Below, in pieces: positions 1 through 9,172 of a DNA stretch of 64,000 nucleotides. The translations under genes were made by a program, and so were the position numbers. Below the pieces are notes generated by a model that worked only from the letters and a program-made list of their open reading frames with translations, did not search any database and was not told where the DNA came from. Location: positions 1 through 64,000 of the forward strand of contig CBDATJ010000016.1 in the NCBI GenBank assembly GCA_965199895.1, read 5' to 3'. Position 1 is the stretch's first letter; each line of letters opens with the position of its first letter. The stretch is from Bin55 sp965199895. GTDB lineage: Bacteria; Pseudomonadota; Gammaproteobacteria; Pseudomonadales; Azotimanducaceae.

Positions 1-764
1 CTCTCCACTTCCGATAGAGGACACTAGCATCCACGTTAGCTGCTGATGAGGTATTAGGCTCATTGAGTAGTGATATGACACTCAGCAAAATAGTTCTGTA
101 TACAATGTAATAGAATAGCAACAACCACTCACTCCCCATTTATGATGTCCTCTGGAACCCTTTTAAGCATGATTAGAGGGGTGGTCTCACTTTAGAGATC
201 GTAAAGGAACAGCTGTCTTATAATAGGTGTGTTCTCAATTCTAGGAATTGTGGGTTCCCACAAAGCAAAGGTGATACTGCTCCAACTCTGTACCTGACAG
301 TTTGTGTTGGGTTCCATCTTTCCTCTGGCTTCTCCCCACTGTGAGGGTCTTCACCTGGAGGGTGGAGAATGGAAATACATAGTTCACCATCCTGTAGGAG
401 AGAGAAGAGATAACAAGACAAAATATGTGCACCAAAATTGACTATACAGTGTAGACATTGGGATGTAGAATTGGAGTGAGGAAACGTAGCTTTGGTGGAG
501 AGTATGGATAGTCTACAGGAAACTTCATTTGAGCCTGTGCATATTTCATATCAGTACTGGTCACATTCACCCCCAACCATTTCCTCCACTCACCTTGAAG
601 TAACCACCTTGATAGGGAGTATCTGGGGGGCCAAATATTGCAACTTGCCAAGTATAAAAATCATCATCTTGAATGGTTACCAGGAATCCTTCAACAGGTT
701 CTCTCTGCAGGGCCTTGAATTCCATGCTAAGTGCCCGCATGGAAGTGGCGGAGGCAGAGGCCAT
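1..764 (-). CDS. UBE2R/CDC34-type ubiquitin-conjugating enzyme E2, partial, with introns
   Basis: This is an animal-type split gene read on the minus strand and cut by the left window edge. Four coding exons can be placed: 764-594, 534-448, 391-294 and 95-1, each with GT-AG borders and in compatible phase. The joined protein starts MASASATSMRALSMEFKALQ and contains the family landmarks AIFGPPDTPYQGGYFK, MKFPVDYPYSPP, the active-site-type stretch CISILHPPGEDPHSGE, RWNPTQTV and SLLNEPNT, all close to vertebrate UBE2R1/UBE2R2. The catalytic cysteine is the C of CISIL, and the acidic insertion after it is typical of the CDC34/UBE2R class that works with SCF ligases. The start ATG at 764 is chosen because it begins the conserved N-terminus; an upstream in-frame ATG at 797 would only add 11 unconserved residues. 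The C-terminal acidic tail lies outside the window. This is host DNA, not bacterial. Confidence 0.88.
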
Positions 765-1136
765 CACCTTACTTACTTGGCACCTGACTACAGCCACTCA
801 GGATGCCAGAGATAGGTAGCTAGAGAGCTACAGGTTGTTACTACGGCTAACTCTGACAAGAGGAAATGACAGGCTATAGTACGAACAGAAGAAAATGAGT
901 GACTGACTTTCAGAGGAAGACAAAACTAGCACGTCCTAGAAAATAGAACTGTTAGAATGTGTGTAAATTAGCACTGCTAAGACTTGTACATTCACAACTT
1001 GCTTTGTCTTCTACGATATTTTTAACGGTTGTTCGTGATAATTTTATCGGGCAGAGCCTTTTCTTCTTTCTTTACTGCCACGTGTACGTTGAGGCCGCCT
1101 AGCTAGGTTCGTGTGGGGTGAGGGATCTTAGGGACC
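765..1136. promoter_or_regulatory. shared upstream region between divergent UBE2R and PSMA4
   Basis: Only about 370 bases separate the start codons of two head-to-head ubiquitin-proteasome genes, so both promoters and 5' UTRs must lie here. No coding potential is seen. I cannot identify a TATA box or a specific factor site with confidence. A bidirectional promoter is an inference from the layout. Confidence 0.4.
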
Positions 1137-2654
1137 ATGGTGAGATGAGACAAATATAAAACATGTAATGGTTGACACTTCAACACTTACAGTCCAGACG
1201 ATATGACACTAGAACGACTATTTTCTCCCCTGAAGGTTAGATGAGTCTATAAAGAGTGACCTAGGTAGCTAGATTCCATCCACACAGGGAGGTTGTACCA
1301 GGTAGAGTATGCAATGGAAGCTATAGGGCATGCTGGAACTTGTCTGGGCATCCTTGCATCAGATGGAGTTCTGTTAGCAGCTGAAAGGAAAAATACGAAT
1401 AAACTCCTGGATGATGTCGTCTTCTCGGAGAAGATATACAGATTAGATGAGTGAGTTGTAGTATAGAGAGAGAAGGAGCTTGATACAGTGTGGTCTGTTG
1501 CAGTAACATGGCATGTAGTGTGGCAGGGATTACATCTGATGCCAATGTACTCACAAACCATCTTAGACACGTTGCTCAGAGGTGAGTCACATGACCTTCA
1601 CATGACCCTCTTCAGTAGCCTACTGTCTTAGGTATATGTTGCGCTATCAGGAGTGCATTCCTTGTGAGCAGCTAGTTATGCAGCTCTGTGATGTCAAACA
1701 AGCCTACACCCAATTTGGAGGTACTAATCCGTATTAAGTGTGTGGGAGTGAAATACCCACTATAAATTATGTAGGGAAACGTCCATTTGGAGTCTCCATA
1801 CTTTACATGGGGTGGGACCCTCATTTCGGTTTCCAACTCTATCAGAGTGACCCATCAGGAAATTATGGTGGATGGAAAGCTACCTGCATTGGGAACAACC
1901 ACCAGGTCTGTGTCTGTCGGCATCCCTGAATGCAATGCTGCTGCTAATATATCAACCCAGACACAATATTTCTTCAAACTTTACCTGACTTCACTAATAA
2001 AGATAATATTCTATTGAGTCTGGCTGGCCCTCAACAGCAATATTGCATGGCATTCCATGAAGAATAATGTGTCTGAGTATAGACTCACTATTGTACCACA
2101 TGTTAATGGTATAGGCTGCCATCTCTATGCTGAAGCACGAGTACAAAGAAACCCCACCCACTCTAGAGGAGGCTCTACAACTGGCAATCAAAGTCCTGAA
2201 CAAGACCTTGGACAGCACTAAGCTCAGTGCAGAGAAAGGTTAGGAATTTCCTCTTTCCCCTTATGAATGTGTAACAACAGGGTAATCAGGTGACAGGTCT
2301 GCACAATTCAAAGCTGTAGTATAGGCTCCTTCTCCATGTAACAGATTGCATACATTATTGTCAATTGTATGGGGTAGTGACAATGATGTGATCTCTACTG
2401 TTACATATGGAGAAATAGATATCCATACATGTTGTAAAGGGTCTATTAGCACTCTAGTTGATCCCCACCCTATTTTTGTAGTTGAAATAGCCACACTGAC
2501 ACGACCTGATGGTGAGGAAAAGACTATCATTAAGGTTCTGCCAGGGTCAGAGGTCGACAAGCTCATCGGCACATATTACAAGGAAGAGGAAAGGAAGAAA
2601 GGAGAGGAAAAGGCAAAGCAAGAAAAATCATCTGCCACTTCTTCAGCAACTTAA
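1137..2654 (+). CDS. PSMA4: 20S proteasome subunit alpha type-4 (PSMA4), complete, 8 coding exons
   Basis: Eight exons with GT-AG borders assemble into a full proteasome alpha subunit: 1137-1139 (the ATG alone), 1193-1235, 1288-1450, 1504-1581, 1632-1720, 1775-1905, 2115-2238 and 2482-2654. The protein begins MSRRYDTRTTIFSPEGRLYQ and continues with VEYAMEAIGHAGTCLG, the alpha-subunit signature region, then GITSDANVLTNH, CDVKQAYTQFGGKRPFGVS, YQSDPSGNYGGWKATCIGNN and a Lys/Glu-rich C-terminal tail, matching animal PSMA4. Alpha subunits form the outer rings of the 20S core and gate substrate entry. The first exon holding only the start codon is unusual but gives the correct MSRRYD N-terminus. 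Introns are mostly 50-60 bases, the longest about 240, which indicates a compact animal genome such as a sponge (inference). Confidence 0.93.
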
Positions 2655-2796
2655 TCACACCTCTACACAGTGAATTTTACATTATGTCATATTTCCAGTG
2701 AGATAAGGGACAGTGACATTGGTATCAAGGAAAGGTAAAGTGTGAGCATTGATTGGACACATTCTTGGGGTGGAATTGAGTTTAAAAAGAAATATA

Positions 2797-4458
2797 TCAG
2801 TTGATTTCAGTGGGCAAGAACAAGCCCAGAAGCTGTCCAGCTACTTTTAAAGGTACAAACTCTAATAGTTGTTCCCTGATCACTACATCCACTTTGTTGA
2901 TGAGTGTGGAATAGACAGCTGTGCCATGCACCAACAGGCACTGTTCTAACTTTGATGTAAAGTGTTCATGGAGTGGAATTGTTCGCATGGGGTCAAACTG
3001 AGACAGCTGTAAGGTTTGGATAACCAGAGTCAACCTTCATCAGTTTAAGTTCACAGGTTCTTACCCTTTTCTCTCTCTTGTCATGTTCCGTGTCTATGCT
3101 ACTTACATCCTCTTCCTCCTTCTCATCCTGTCCTGTCACCAGAATACTGAAACAAAACATTCACAATCACACTCAATGGAGGGGAGAAAACCTTGGACAG
3201 GAAGAAAGGTGATAAGAGATGTTGTGGCCACATACTTAACCCTACACACATTTGATAAAAGGGAGAAAACCTTGGAATGAGGAGGAAGGGTGGTGAGGGT
3301 TGTTGGGAGAAGGAAGAGGAGGAATAGGCTGTGAGGGATGTTGGGAGAAGGGGAAAGAGAAAGGGTGTTGGGGGAGGAAGAAGAGAGGTGAGGGGTGTGT
3401 TGTGACCACTTACTCAAAAAGTTTGTTGTCTTCAGTTGTATCCATGACATCATGAAGCACATCCACACACATGCTGACCAGTGAATCAAACCGGCTGGTC
3501 ACACAGACATCAGCCACGGGAAGAAGATTAGCAATAGCAAGACCTGTGAGCTTACGACATTGAGTACTGGTCACTGAATCCAATCTCACTGACCATGTGT
3601 CCACTATCAAACCAAACAATTCAGCAGCCTGCAAAAACAATAACAGAAGAAAAAAACAACATAGAAATATTCTTTATGAAGTGGAGTGGAGAGTTCTTTA
3701 CCGTCTGCTGAGCTTGGGAACACATCTTCTCAAGGAAAGTGAAGAAGAAAGTTGGTTGGTGAACCAGAACTCTGCCAATCAGGGCAAGGTAAGCTGATGT
3801 GGTTGGAGGATAGTCCTAGAACCGTAAATAATGGAATAGCATTATTATTATTATTACTTGTGACGTACCTCTTCCTCCAGCAGTTTCCGTAAGACAACAG
3901 GAAGAAGTGGCTCTACCATATTTGGGAAATGACTAGAATACACTTCTACTACACGAGAAATAAGGTTGATGATGATAACCACACCTTCTGGTTTCACGTC
4001 ACAGAGATAGTACTGACATGCTCTGACAATGATGTCACTACAAGACTATAAATAGCACAATTGTTATAAATAGCACAACATAAGGGGTGGGGCTACCTCT
4101 AGAAAATATTCTGGCTTGAGAGAGCAAAGGACAGTATAGACATCAAAAATTCTAAAACAAATGAGCAAGCCCTCAGAGCCAATGTCTGTGTAATGGAGGT
4201 GTGTTGAGTACAGGATGCATCATACATGAATCATATACCCATTAGTCCAGACATTGAACCTGTGGACTCATCAGAGGGAGGTTCCAGGCCGAGGAGGCCA
4301 ACCATGTTGGTGATGAGCTGCATGAGGGCAGGACTGGGAGAAGAAGTGTGTTGGAGGGTGGTCAACCTTGAAAAGGAAGAAGATGAGGCGGAATAAGCAC
4401 TGGTGCAAGATACTCACCAAAGAAGCAGACCATCTTCTGCTAAATAAACATGCTCAAT
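2797..4458 (-). CDS. IPO11: importin-11 C-terminal part, partial, with introns
   Basis: Eight exons on the minus strand can be joined in phase: 4458-4418, 4366-4239, 4185-4097, 4045-3869, 3815-3702, 3628-3414, 3146-3065 and 3006-2797, ending in TGA. Diagnostic pieces include HVYLAEDGLLLW, FGLIVDTWSVRLDSVT, CRKLTGLAIANLLP, VDVLHDVMDTTED, an acidic linker DEKEEEDV, and a last exon starting LSQFDPMRTIPLHEHF. These follow the order of vertebrate importin-11, a karyopherin-beta that imports cargo such as ubiquitin-charged E2 enzymes into the nucleus. The gene is cut at its 5' side: upstream of 4458 there is an intron acceptor, and then the sequence becomes bacterial by 4501, so roughly the first two thirds of the protein are missing. 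Confidence 0.82.
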
Positions 4459-4500
4459 CTACAACAGAGAATAACGTGATTAGAGCTTCCACTAGAGGAG
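4459..4500. other. host/bacterium junction zone
   Basis: The animal gene is still recognisable up to the intron acceptor at 4459-4460. The next recognisable element is the stop codon of a complete bacterial gene at 4501-4503. Within these about 40 bases the sequence changes from a spliced animal gene to intron-free bacterial operons. No bacterial intergenic spacer or terminator is seen on the bacterial side, which suits an abrupt artificial join. The exact breakpoint cannot be read from the sequence. Confidence 0.7.
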
Positions 4501-6273
4501 TTAGATCGGTTTAATGTCGGGACGACCAAATTTGTCCCACCATAACACTCGATCCGCTCTGATATGCCAACCGGGAACGACGTAGTGGTTCCATAAAAGT
4601 ACGCGATCTAACGCACGTGTGTTGTGAATTAAGTCTTCTCGGGAGGTTGCAGCTACCAGCTTCTCAATGATGTCATCGACTACAGGATTCTGTATTCCCA
4701 CAATGTTTCTTCCGCCGGGTTCTTTCCCTGAAAGAGAACCCCACCAATCCCTTTGCTCGTTTCCGGGAGACAACGATTGTCTGAAGGTGGCCACTACCGC
4801 ATCGAAGTCATACTCTCGAATACGGTTGATATATTGAGCTGGTTCGACAGTTCGAATACTCGCATCAATTCCTACTCGTTCAAGGTTTTGAACAAAAGGT
4901 GAAAGAATACGCTCGAATCCAGGAGAATTGAGCAAAAACTCAATCTGCATCCCTTCACCACTTTCGGTGTTTATCAGTTTTCCGTCTTGAATTTCCCAAC
5001 CTGCTTCAGCTAGTAATTCGACAGCTTTTCTCAGGTTATCACGAAGACTGTTGGGTTCAGCAGTGGAGGGAACGGTAAATTCCTTGGTGAATACTTCCTC
5101 AGGGATCTGATCTTGGTAGGCCTTGAGAATCTCAAGTTCTTTACCCGTCGGTAACCCGGATGATGCCATGGGTGAATTTTGGAAGTAACTTACGGTTCGT
5201 GTGTATTGACCATAGAACAGAGATTCGTTGCACCATTCAAAATCGAAGCAGTAGCTAAAGGCTTCCCTGACTTTTGGATCTTGAAATTGTGGCAGTCTGG
5301 TGTTAAACGCAAACCCTTGCATGCCAGCAGGGCGACCATGCGGTAGCATTTCTTTATAAACCATCCCTTCATCCAGAGCGGGGAAATCATAAGAGGTTGC
5401 CCAGCGTTTACTGTTTTGCTCTGCTCTTAAATCATATTCACCTGACTTGAAGGCTTCCGTCGCTACTTCTTGGTCTCGATAGTAGTCATAGCGAATGGTA
5501 TCAAAGTTGTACTTGCCTCTGTTGATAGGTAGATGATTGCCCCAGTAATTTTCATCTCGTTCAAGAACAATGAATCGTCCTGACTCAAGGTCAGTAATCT
5601 TGTAGGGACCACTGGTGACCGGTGGTTCTAGAGCGACACTATAGAACTCTTTGTCTTCCCAGTATGCTTTGGAAAGAATGTAAATCTGACCCACGATTTG
5701 GGGTAATTCACGATTAGGGGGTCCATTAAAGTCAAATCTGACTGAGTGGTCACTCAACGCGGTGACTTTCTCTACGTCAGCATAGTAGCGGCGATAGAAC
5801 GGAAGTCCTTCTTCGACTAGTATGTTGTAGCTAAACACTACGTCTTCAGAAGTGATGGGAGAACCGTCATTGAAGTGTGCTTCAGGACGAAGGTGGTAGA
5901 TGACAAAGGATAAATCGTCTGCAACTTCAACAGACTCTGCAATGACACCGTACTGGGTGAGAATGTCGTCTTCAGCCACTCGCATCAATGACTCATAAAA
6001 CCTGATGGGTAATCCTACTGCTGGATCTCCCTTGTCAATGTGAATATTTAAGGTATCAAATCCACCGACATAAACCATACGTAGGGTTCCACCTTTCGGT
6101 GCATCTGGATTGACGTAGTCAAAGTACTCAAAATCAGCTGGATATTTTGGACTGTCGAGCAATGAGAGGGCGTGTACTGTCGTAGTCTTAGTTTCTTCTT
6201 CCTCTTGTGCGAACAAAAACACACAGACGCAGGTCAGGGCAAGTAAACCCAAAACAGTCGTTAATTTCTTCAT
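4501..6273 (-). CDS. yejA: extracellular solute-binding protein family 5, YejA-like peptide-binding protein
   Basis: A 590-residue periplasmic binding protein. Residues 1-22 (MKKLTTVLGLLALTCVCVFLFA) form a signal peptide. The mature part shows the family-5 pattern of YejA: FEYFDYVNPDAPKGGTLRM, then FDTLNIHIDKGDP, ESLMRVAEDDILTQYGVIAESV, LRPEAHFNDGSPITSEDVVFSY and, near the end, PGWHIRADRVLWWDKF. In E. coli, YejA delivers peptides and microcin C to the YejBEF permease; here general oligopeptide uptake is the safe inference. A good ribosome site (AAGGAG) lies just before the ATG. No permease genes yejB or yejE are adjacent. A YejF-like ATPase lies far away at 47.8 kb, so the system is scattered or partly outside the window. 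The gene ends directly at the host/bacterium junction but appears full length. Confidence 0.88.
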   Translation of the reverse strand: MKKLTTVLGLLALTCVCVFLFAQEEEETKTTTVHALSLLDSPKYPADFEYFDYVNPDAPKGGTLRMVYVGGFDTLNIHIDKGDPAVGLPIRFYESLMRVAEDDILTQYGVIAESVEVADDLSFVIYHLRPEAHFNDGSPITSEDVVFSYNILVEEGLPFYRRYYADVEKVTALSDHSVRFDFNGPPNRELPQIVGQIYILSKAYWEDKEFYSVALEPPVTSGPYKITDLESGRFIVLERDENYWGNHLPINRGKYNFDTIRYDYYRDQEVATEAFKSGEYDLRAEQNSKRWATSYDFPALDEGMVYKEMLPHGRPAGMQGFAFNTRLPQFQDPKVREAFSYCFDFEWCNESLFYGQYTRTVSYFQNSPMASSGLPTGKELEILKAYQDQIPEEVFTKEFTVPSTAEPNSLRDNLRKAVELLAEAGWEIQDGKLINTESGEGMQIEFLLNSPGFERILSPFVQNLERVGIDASIRTVEPAQYINRIREYDFDAVVATFRQSLSPGNEQRDWWGSLSGKEPGGRNIVGIQNPVVDDIIEKLVAATSREDLIHNTRALDRVLLWNHYVVPGWHIRADRVLWWDKFGRPDIKPI

Positions 6274-6379
6274 TCAGAATTTCTCCTTCTTAAACAATTA
6301 ATGTAGGTGAATAGGTCCCGCCCGCCGGACATCAGTGACAATGGAAGCTCAATAGATCACTGGAATCTATACTGTGATC

Positions 6380-8398
6380 TTAAGTGTCGAGGCCAAGTGT
6401 CTTTGATAAAAATTCATAGACCAAAGTCAACAGGTAGGCTCGTTGTGAATTATCTGCTGCACCCGCATGGCCACCTGCTGTGTTCTCGTAATATAGTACA
6501 TCATGTCCGTACTCTTGAAGTCTAGCTACCATTTTTCGGGCATGACCCGGGTGGACTCGGTCATCGCGGGTTGAGGTCGTAATCAAAATCGACGGATAGT
6601 CTAGGTCTTTTCGAACATTGTGGTAAGGTGAAAAGTGCTTGAGATATGCCCATTCTTCTGGTAAATCAGGATTACCGTACTCAGCTACCCAGCTAGCACC
6701 CGCTAATAACTTGTGGTATCGACTCATATCAAGTAGGGGCACTTGGCAAACGATAGCTGCAAACAAATCGGGACGTTGGGTGTACATGTTGCCCATCAAC
6801 AACCCACCATTACTTCCCCCTTGAATGGCAAGTTTGGAGGTGTCTGTGAGTCCTCGTGCTATCAAATCTTCAGCAACCGCAATGAAGTCTTCGTACGCAA
6901 GGTTACGGTTTTCTTTGAGTGCTTGGCGATGCCATGTTGGACCAAACTCTCCGCCACCGCGGATGTTTGCTATCACAAATGAACCACCCCTTTCTAACCA
7001 TCCTAAACCGATAGTGGGTGAATACATGGGTAACAGGGAAATCTCAAAACCACCATACCCATACAGTACCGTCGGTTGTGCTCCGTTGGAATTTTTTGTG
7101 TGGATCAAAAAATAGGGAATCTGGGTTCCGTCTTTGGAAATAGCCCACAGTTGTTGGGTTTCCAAACCTTCGGTGTTGAAAAAGTTGGGGGCTTCTTTGA
7201 GCACTGTGGGAGCTTGGCCATGACCACCCAGCATTAGGGTTGGTGGTTCGAGAAAACTCTGGGTTCCGAGCAAATAGTGGTCACTATCGTGTCCATCTAA
7301 GGGTTGTATGGTTTCATTTGCAAGGTCTGCGGAATCCCGAACTATTGACAAGTCCCAACCATCGACTGTCTCAATAGCTCGGTACCCTTTGGTTCGAACG
7401 GCTTTCTGAATACTGAGTAGTACCGTGCTTTGGGTATTACTCCATCCCTCCAAGAAGGTGTCCGACGCAGGTTCAAACAAAACTTGGAGCTTACACTTGC
7501 CATCAAGGTAATCGTTGAGATCACCGATCAGCAAACTTCCTTCTAGGAATAGCTGGTCATCGGTTTGCCAATCCTCGGTTAACCGAATCAATAACCTTCC
7601 CCGATGGACACTCACATTGGCACTATCGGGTTTATTCAATTGAATAGCTTCGCCATCACGGTAAATGTGAAAGTGGTTTGCGAAGAAATTCACTCCACGG
7701 TGTATGTAATAGTCCTTGAAGTCACACCATGGGTCTGACCAGGCAGTGGTATACACATCGGTTTCTTTACCACGGAACAGCTCTTGAGCCTCTTTTAGCT
7801 CAGTCCCCCGTTGCCAACACCTGACGGTCATGGGATAACCGGATTCCGTCATTGTGCCAGGACCGAAGTCGGTAGACACTAGGAGTTGATCGTGTCCAGC
7901 CCAGTTGGTGTGACTCTTTGCTTCGGGGAGAAAGAAACCATCATTCACGAAATCCTTTTGATTTACATCAAACTCACGGATCTCAATAGCATCACCACCT
8001 CCACGAGACAGGTATATCAATGCACGTTCACATTGTGGACGGCACATTGCATGACCTGCAAACACCCAGTTTTCTGATTCATCTTCAGCAAGTCTGTCTA
8101 TATCTAACAATACTTCCCATTTTGGGGCTTGTTTTTTGAACTCTTCTAAAGTCGTGCGTCGCCACACTCCTCTAGGGTGGCCTGGGTCTTGCCAATGGTT
8201 GTATAGGAATTGACCGTAGGCTAGAAATTGAGGGATTCGTAGGTCGGAATCTAGCGCAGACCTTAGTTTGTCTTGCAATTGCTCAAACGCACTGTTACCA
8301 GTGAATATTTCTTTGGTCGTTTTATTGTGTGCTTCTACCCACTCAAGTACCTTGGGATCATCGATTTGCTCGAGGTGAAGATAGGGGTCGACGTTCAT
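6380..8398 (-). CDS. prolyl oligopeptidase family serine peptidase (S9)
   Basis: A 672-residue cytoplasmic peptidase of the prolyl oligopeptidase family, with no signal peptide. The N-terminal PYLHLEQIDDPKVLEWVEAHN is the usual entry to the family. It is followed by a beta-propeller region and a C-terminal alpha/beta-hydrolase domain. The catalytic triad is visible: Ser529 in GGSNGGLLMG, Asp in TRDDRVHPGH (residues 612-613) and His644 in AGGHAG. The oxyanion-region pattern YGYGGFEISL and the NIRGGGEFGPTWH block also fit. Length and motifs resemble the bacterial S9 group annotated as prolyl endopeptidase-like, which cleaves short proline-containing peptides. It sits 106 bases upstream of yejA on the same strand, so peptide import and breakdown may be linked; co-transcription is an inference. 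The start ATG at 8398 lacks a strong ribosome site. Confidence 0.9.
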   Translation of the reverse strand: MNVDPYLHLEQIDDPKVLEWVEAHNKTTKEIFTGNSAFEQLQDKLRSALDSDLRIPQFLAYGQFLYNHWQDPGHPRGVWRRTTLEEFKKQAPKWEVLLDIDRLAEDESENWVFAGHAMCRPQCERALIYLSRGGGDAIEIREFDVNQKDFVNDGFFLPEAKSHTNWAGHDQLLVSTDFGPGTMTESGYPMTVRCWQRGTELKEAQELFRGKETDVYTTAWSDPWCDFKDYYIHRGVNFFANHFHIYRDGEAIQLNKPDSANVSVHRGRLLIRLTEDWQTDDQLFLEGSLLIGDLNDYLDGKCKLQVLFEPASDTFLEGWSNTQSTVLLSIQKAVRTKGYRAIETVDGWDLSIVRDSADLANETIQPLDGHDSDHYLLGTQSFLEPPTLMLGGHGQAPTVLKEAPNFFNTEGLETQQLWAISKDGTQIPYFLIHTKNSNGAQPTVLYGYGGFEISLLPMYSPTIGLGWLERGGSFVIANIRGGGEFGPTWHRQALKENRNLAYEDFIAVAEDLIARGLTDTSKLAIQGGSNGGLLMGNMYTQRPDLFAAIVCQVPLLDMSRYHKLLAGASWVAEYGNPDLPEEWAYLKHFSPYHNVRKDLDYPSILITTSTRDDRVHPGHARKMVARLQEYGHDVLYYENTAGGHAGAADNSQRAYLLTLVYEFLSKTLGLDT

Positions 8399-9090
8399 AA
8401 GCTTTTTGGGGTTATGTTCTCATATTTATTCAGCAAATTATTCTAAGAATAGCTCAACATCTCTAAGGTAGCAGCGAGGACCGAAGGCCGGCGGAAGGCA
8501 CCAAACGTGAGTCCTCCGTTTCTTTCTACGCTGCATGTGTGCTGTTGAGAATTCGTTCTGGAAATACTCAAATCGCTTTAATATGGAGACTATATCGCGA
8601 AAGCTGTTGACAGCAGATCCTGATGTTCCTCAGCATCTATAAGGCTGATCAGCATCAGGATGCGGTCTCACCCAGTGACTGAGGAATGCCTTATCTTGTC
8701 TGATTAGAGCCAGGGCACGTCGCTGTGGAGGATTTGCTCCCTTCCCGCAATTCTAGATGTTTAGCAATCAACACTGGCGGCGTTAGATTATCCTCTCCGG
8801 CTGAGATATAGATATGCTTGGTCATCGAGTGTCTTTCAGTTGCTTGACCGAATGAGTCGGGTTATTGAAGTGTAAGTTTCAAGTTATGGCAATTTATGAG
8901 TACCTACATAGAAACTGTTATACGGTTTGAAAATCACTGGGAGAAGGGAATGAACTGTTGTAATCCAAGGAGTGTACACTAGCCTGTGGTCATTTTCCTG
9001 TCCTTGATGATGCTAGAGATCCAACGAGTTTTAATCAGATGAGATGTACGAATCATCGGACATTCAAGCCCATTCATCACGGGCACAAAA
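8399..9090. other. gene-free spacer
   Basis: About 690 bases with no credible gene on either strand. The only structure I notice is a 9-base inverted repeat (ATCCTGATG at 8617-8625 and its complement at 8653-8661, 27 bases apart), surrounded by further short self-complementary pieces. It is not followed by a T run, so it is not an obvious terminator. The region must contain the promoter of the peptidase gene. Confidence 0.35.
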
Positions 9091-9114
9091 AAGCGGACTC
9101 ATTTGAGTCCGCTT
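9091..9114 (-). terminator. Rho-independent terminator of giant autotransporter 1
   Basis: A perfect 10-base stem (AAGCGGACTC / GAGTCCGCTT) with a 4-base loop. Read on the minus strand it is followed by a run of six T, as expected for a terminator of the gene ending at 9173. The same stem occurs behind the paralogous gene at 17361-17388. Confidence 0.8.
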
Positions 9115-9128
9115 GAATTTTTGGCTGA

Positions 9129-9157
9129 ATTGTCGCACTGATTTTCAGTGCGACAAT
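9129..9157. terminator. second hairpin behind giant autotransporter 1
   Basis: A perfect 13-base inverted repeat (ATTGTCGCACTGA and its complement) with a TTT loop, between the stop codon at 9173 and the terminator at 9091. There is no T run on the minus strand, so it may protect the mRNA 3' end or act with the next hairpin; this is a guess. Confidence 0.45.
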
Positions 9158-9172
9158 CTCTCTTTTTTCTAT

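Noticed and set aside
3841..3856. ATT trinucleotide repeat
   Set aside because: A short simple repeat inside a host intron; no further significance seen.
1..4458. Horizontal transfer of eukaryotic genes into the bacterium
   Set aside because: The genes keep spliceosomal introns and cannot be expressed in a bacterium; two of the three are cut by the window edge or the junction. A host-symbiont chimera is simpler.
8399..9090. Possible small RNA or tRNA in the spacer
   Set aside because: Looked for cloverleaf and for a promoter-hairpin-T-run arrangement; only short imperfect inverted repeats without a T run were found.
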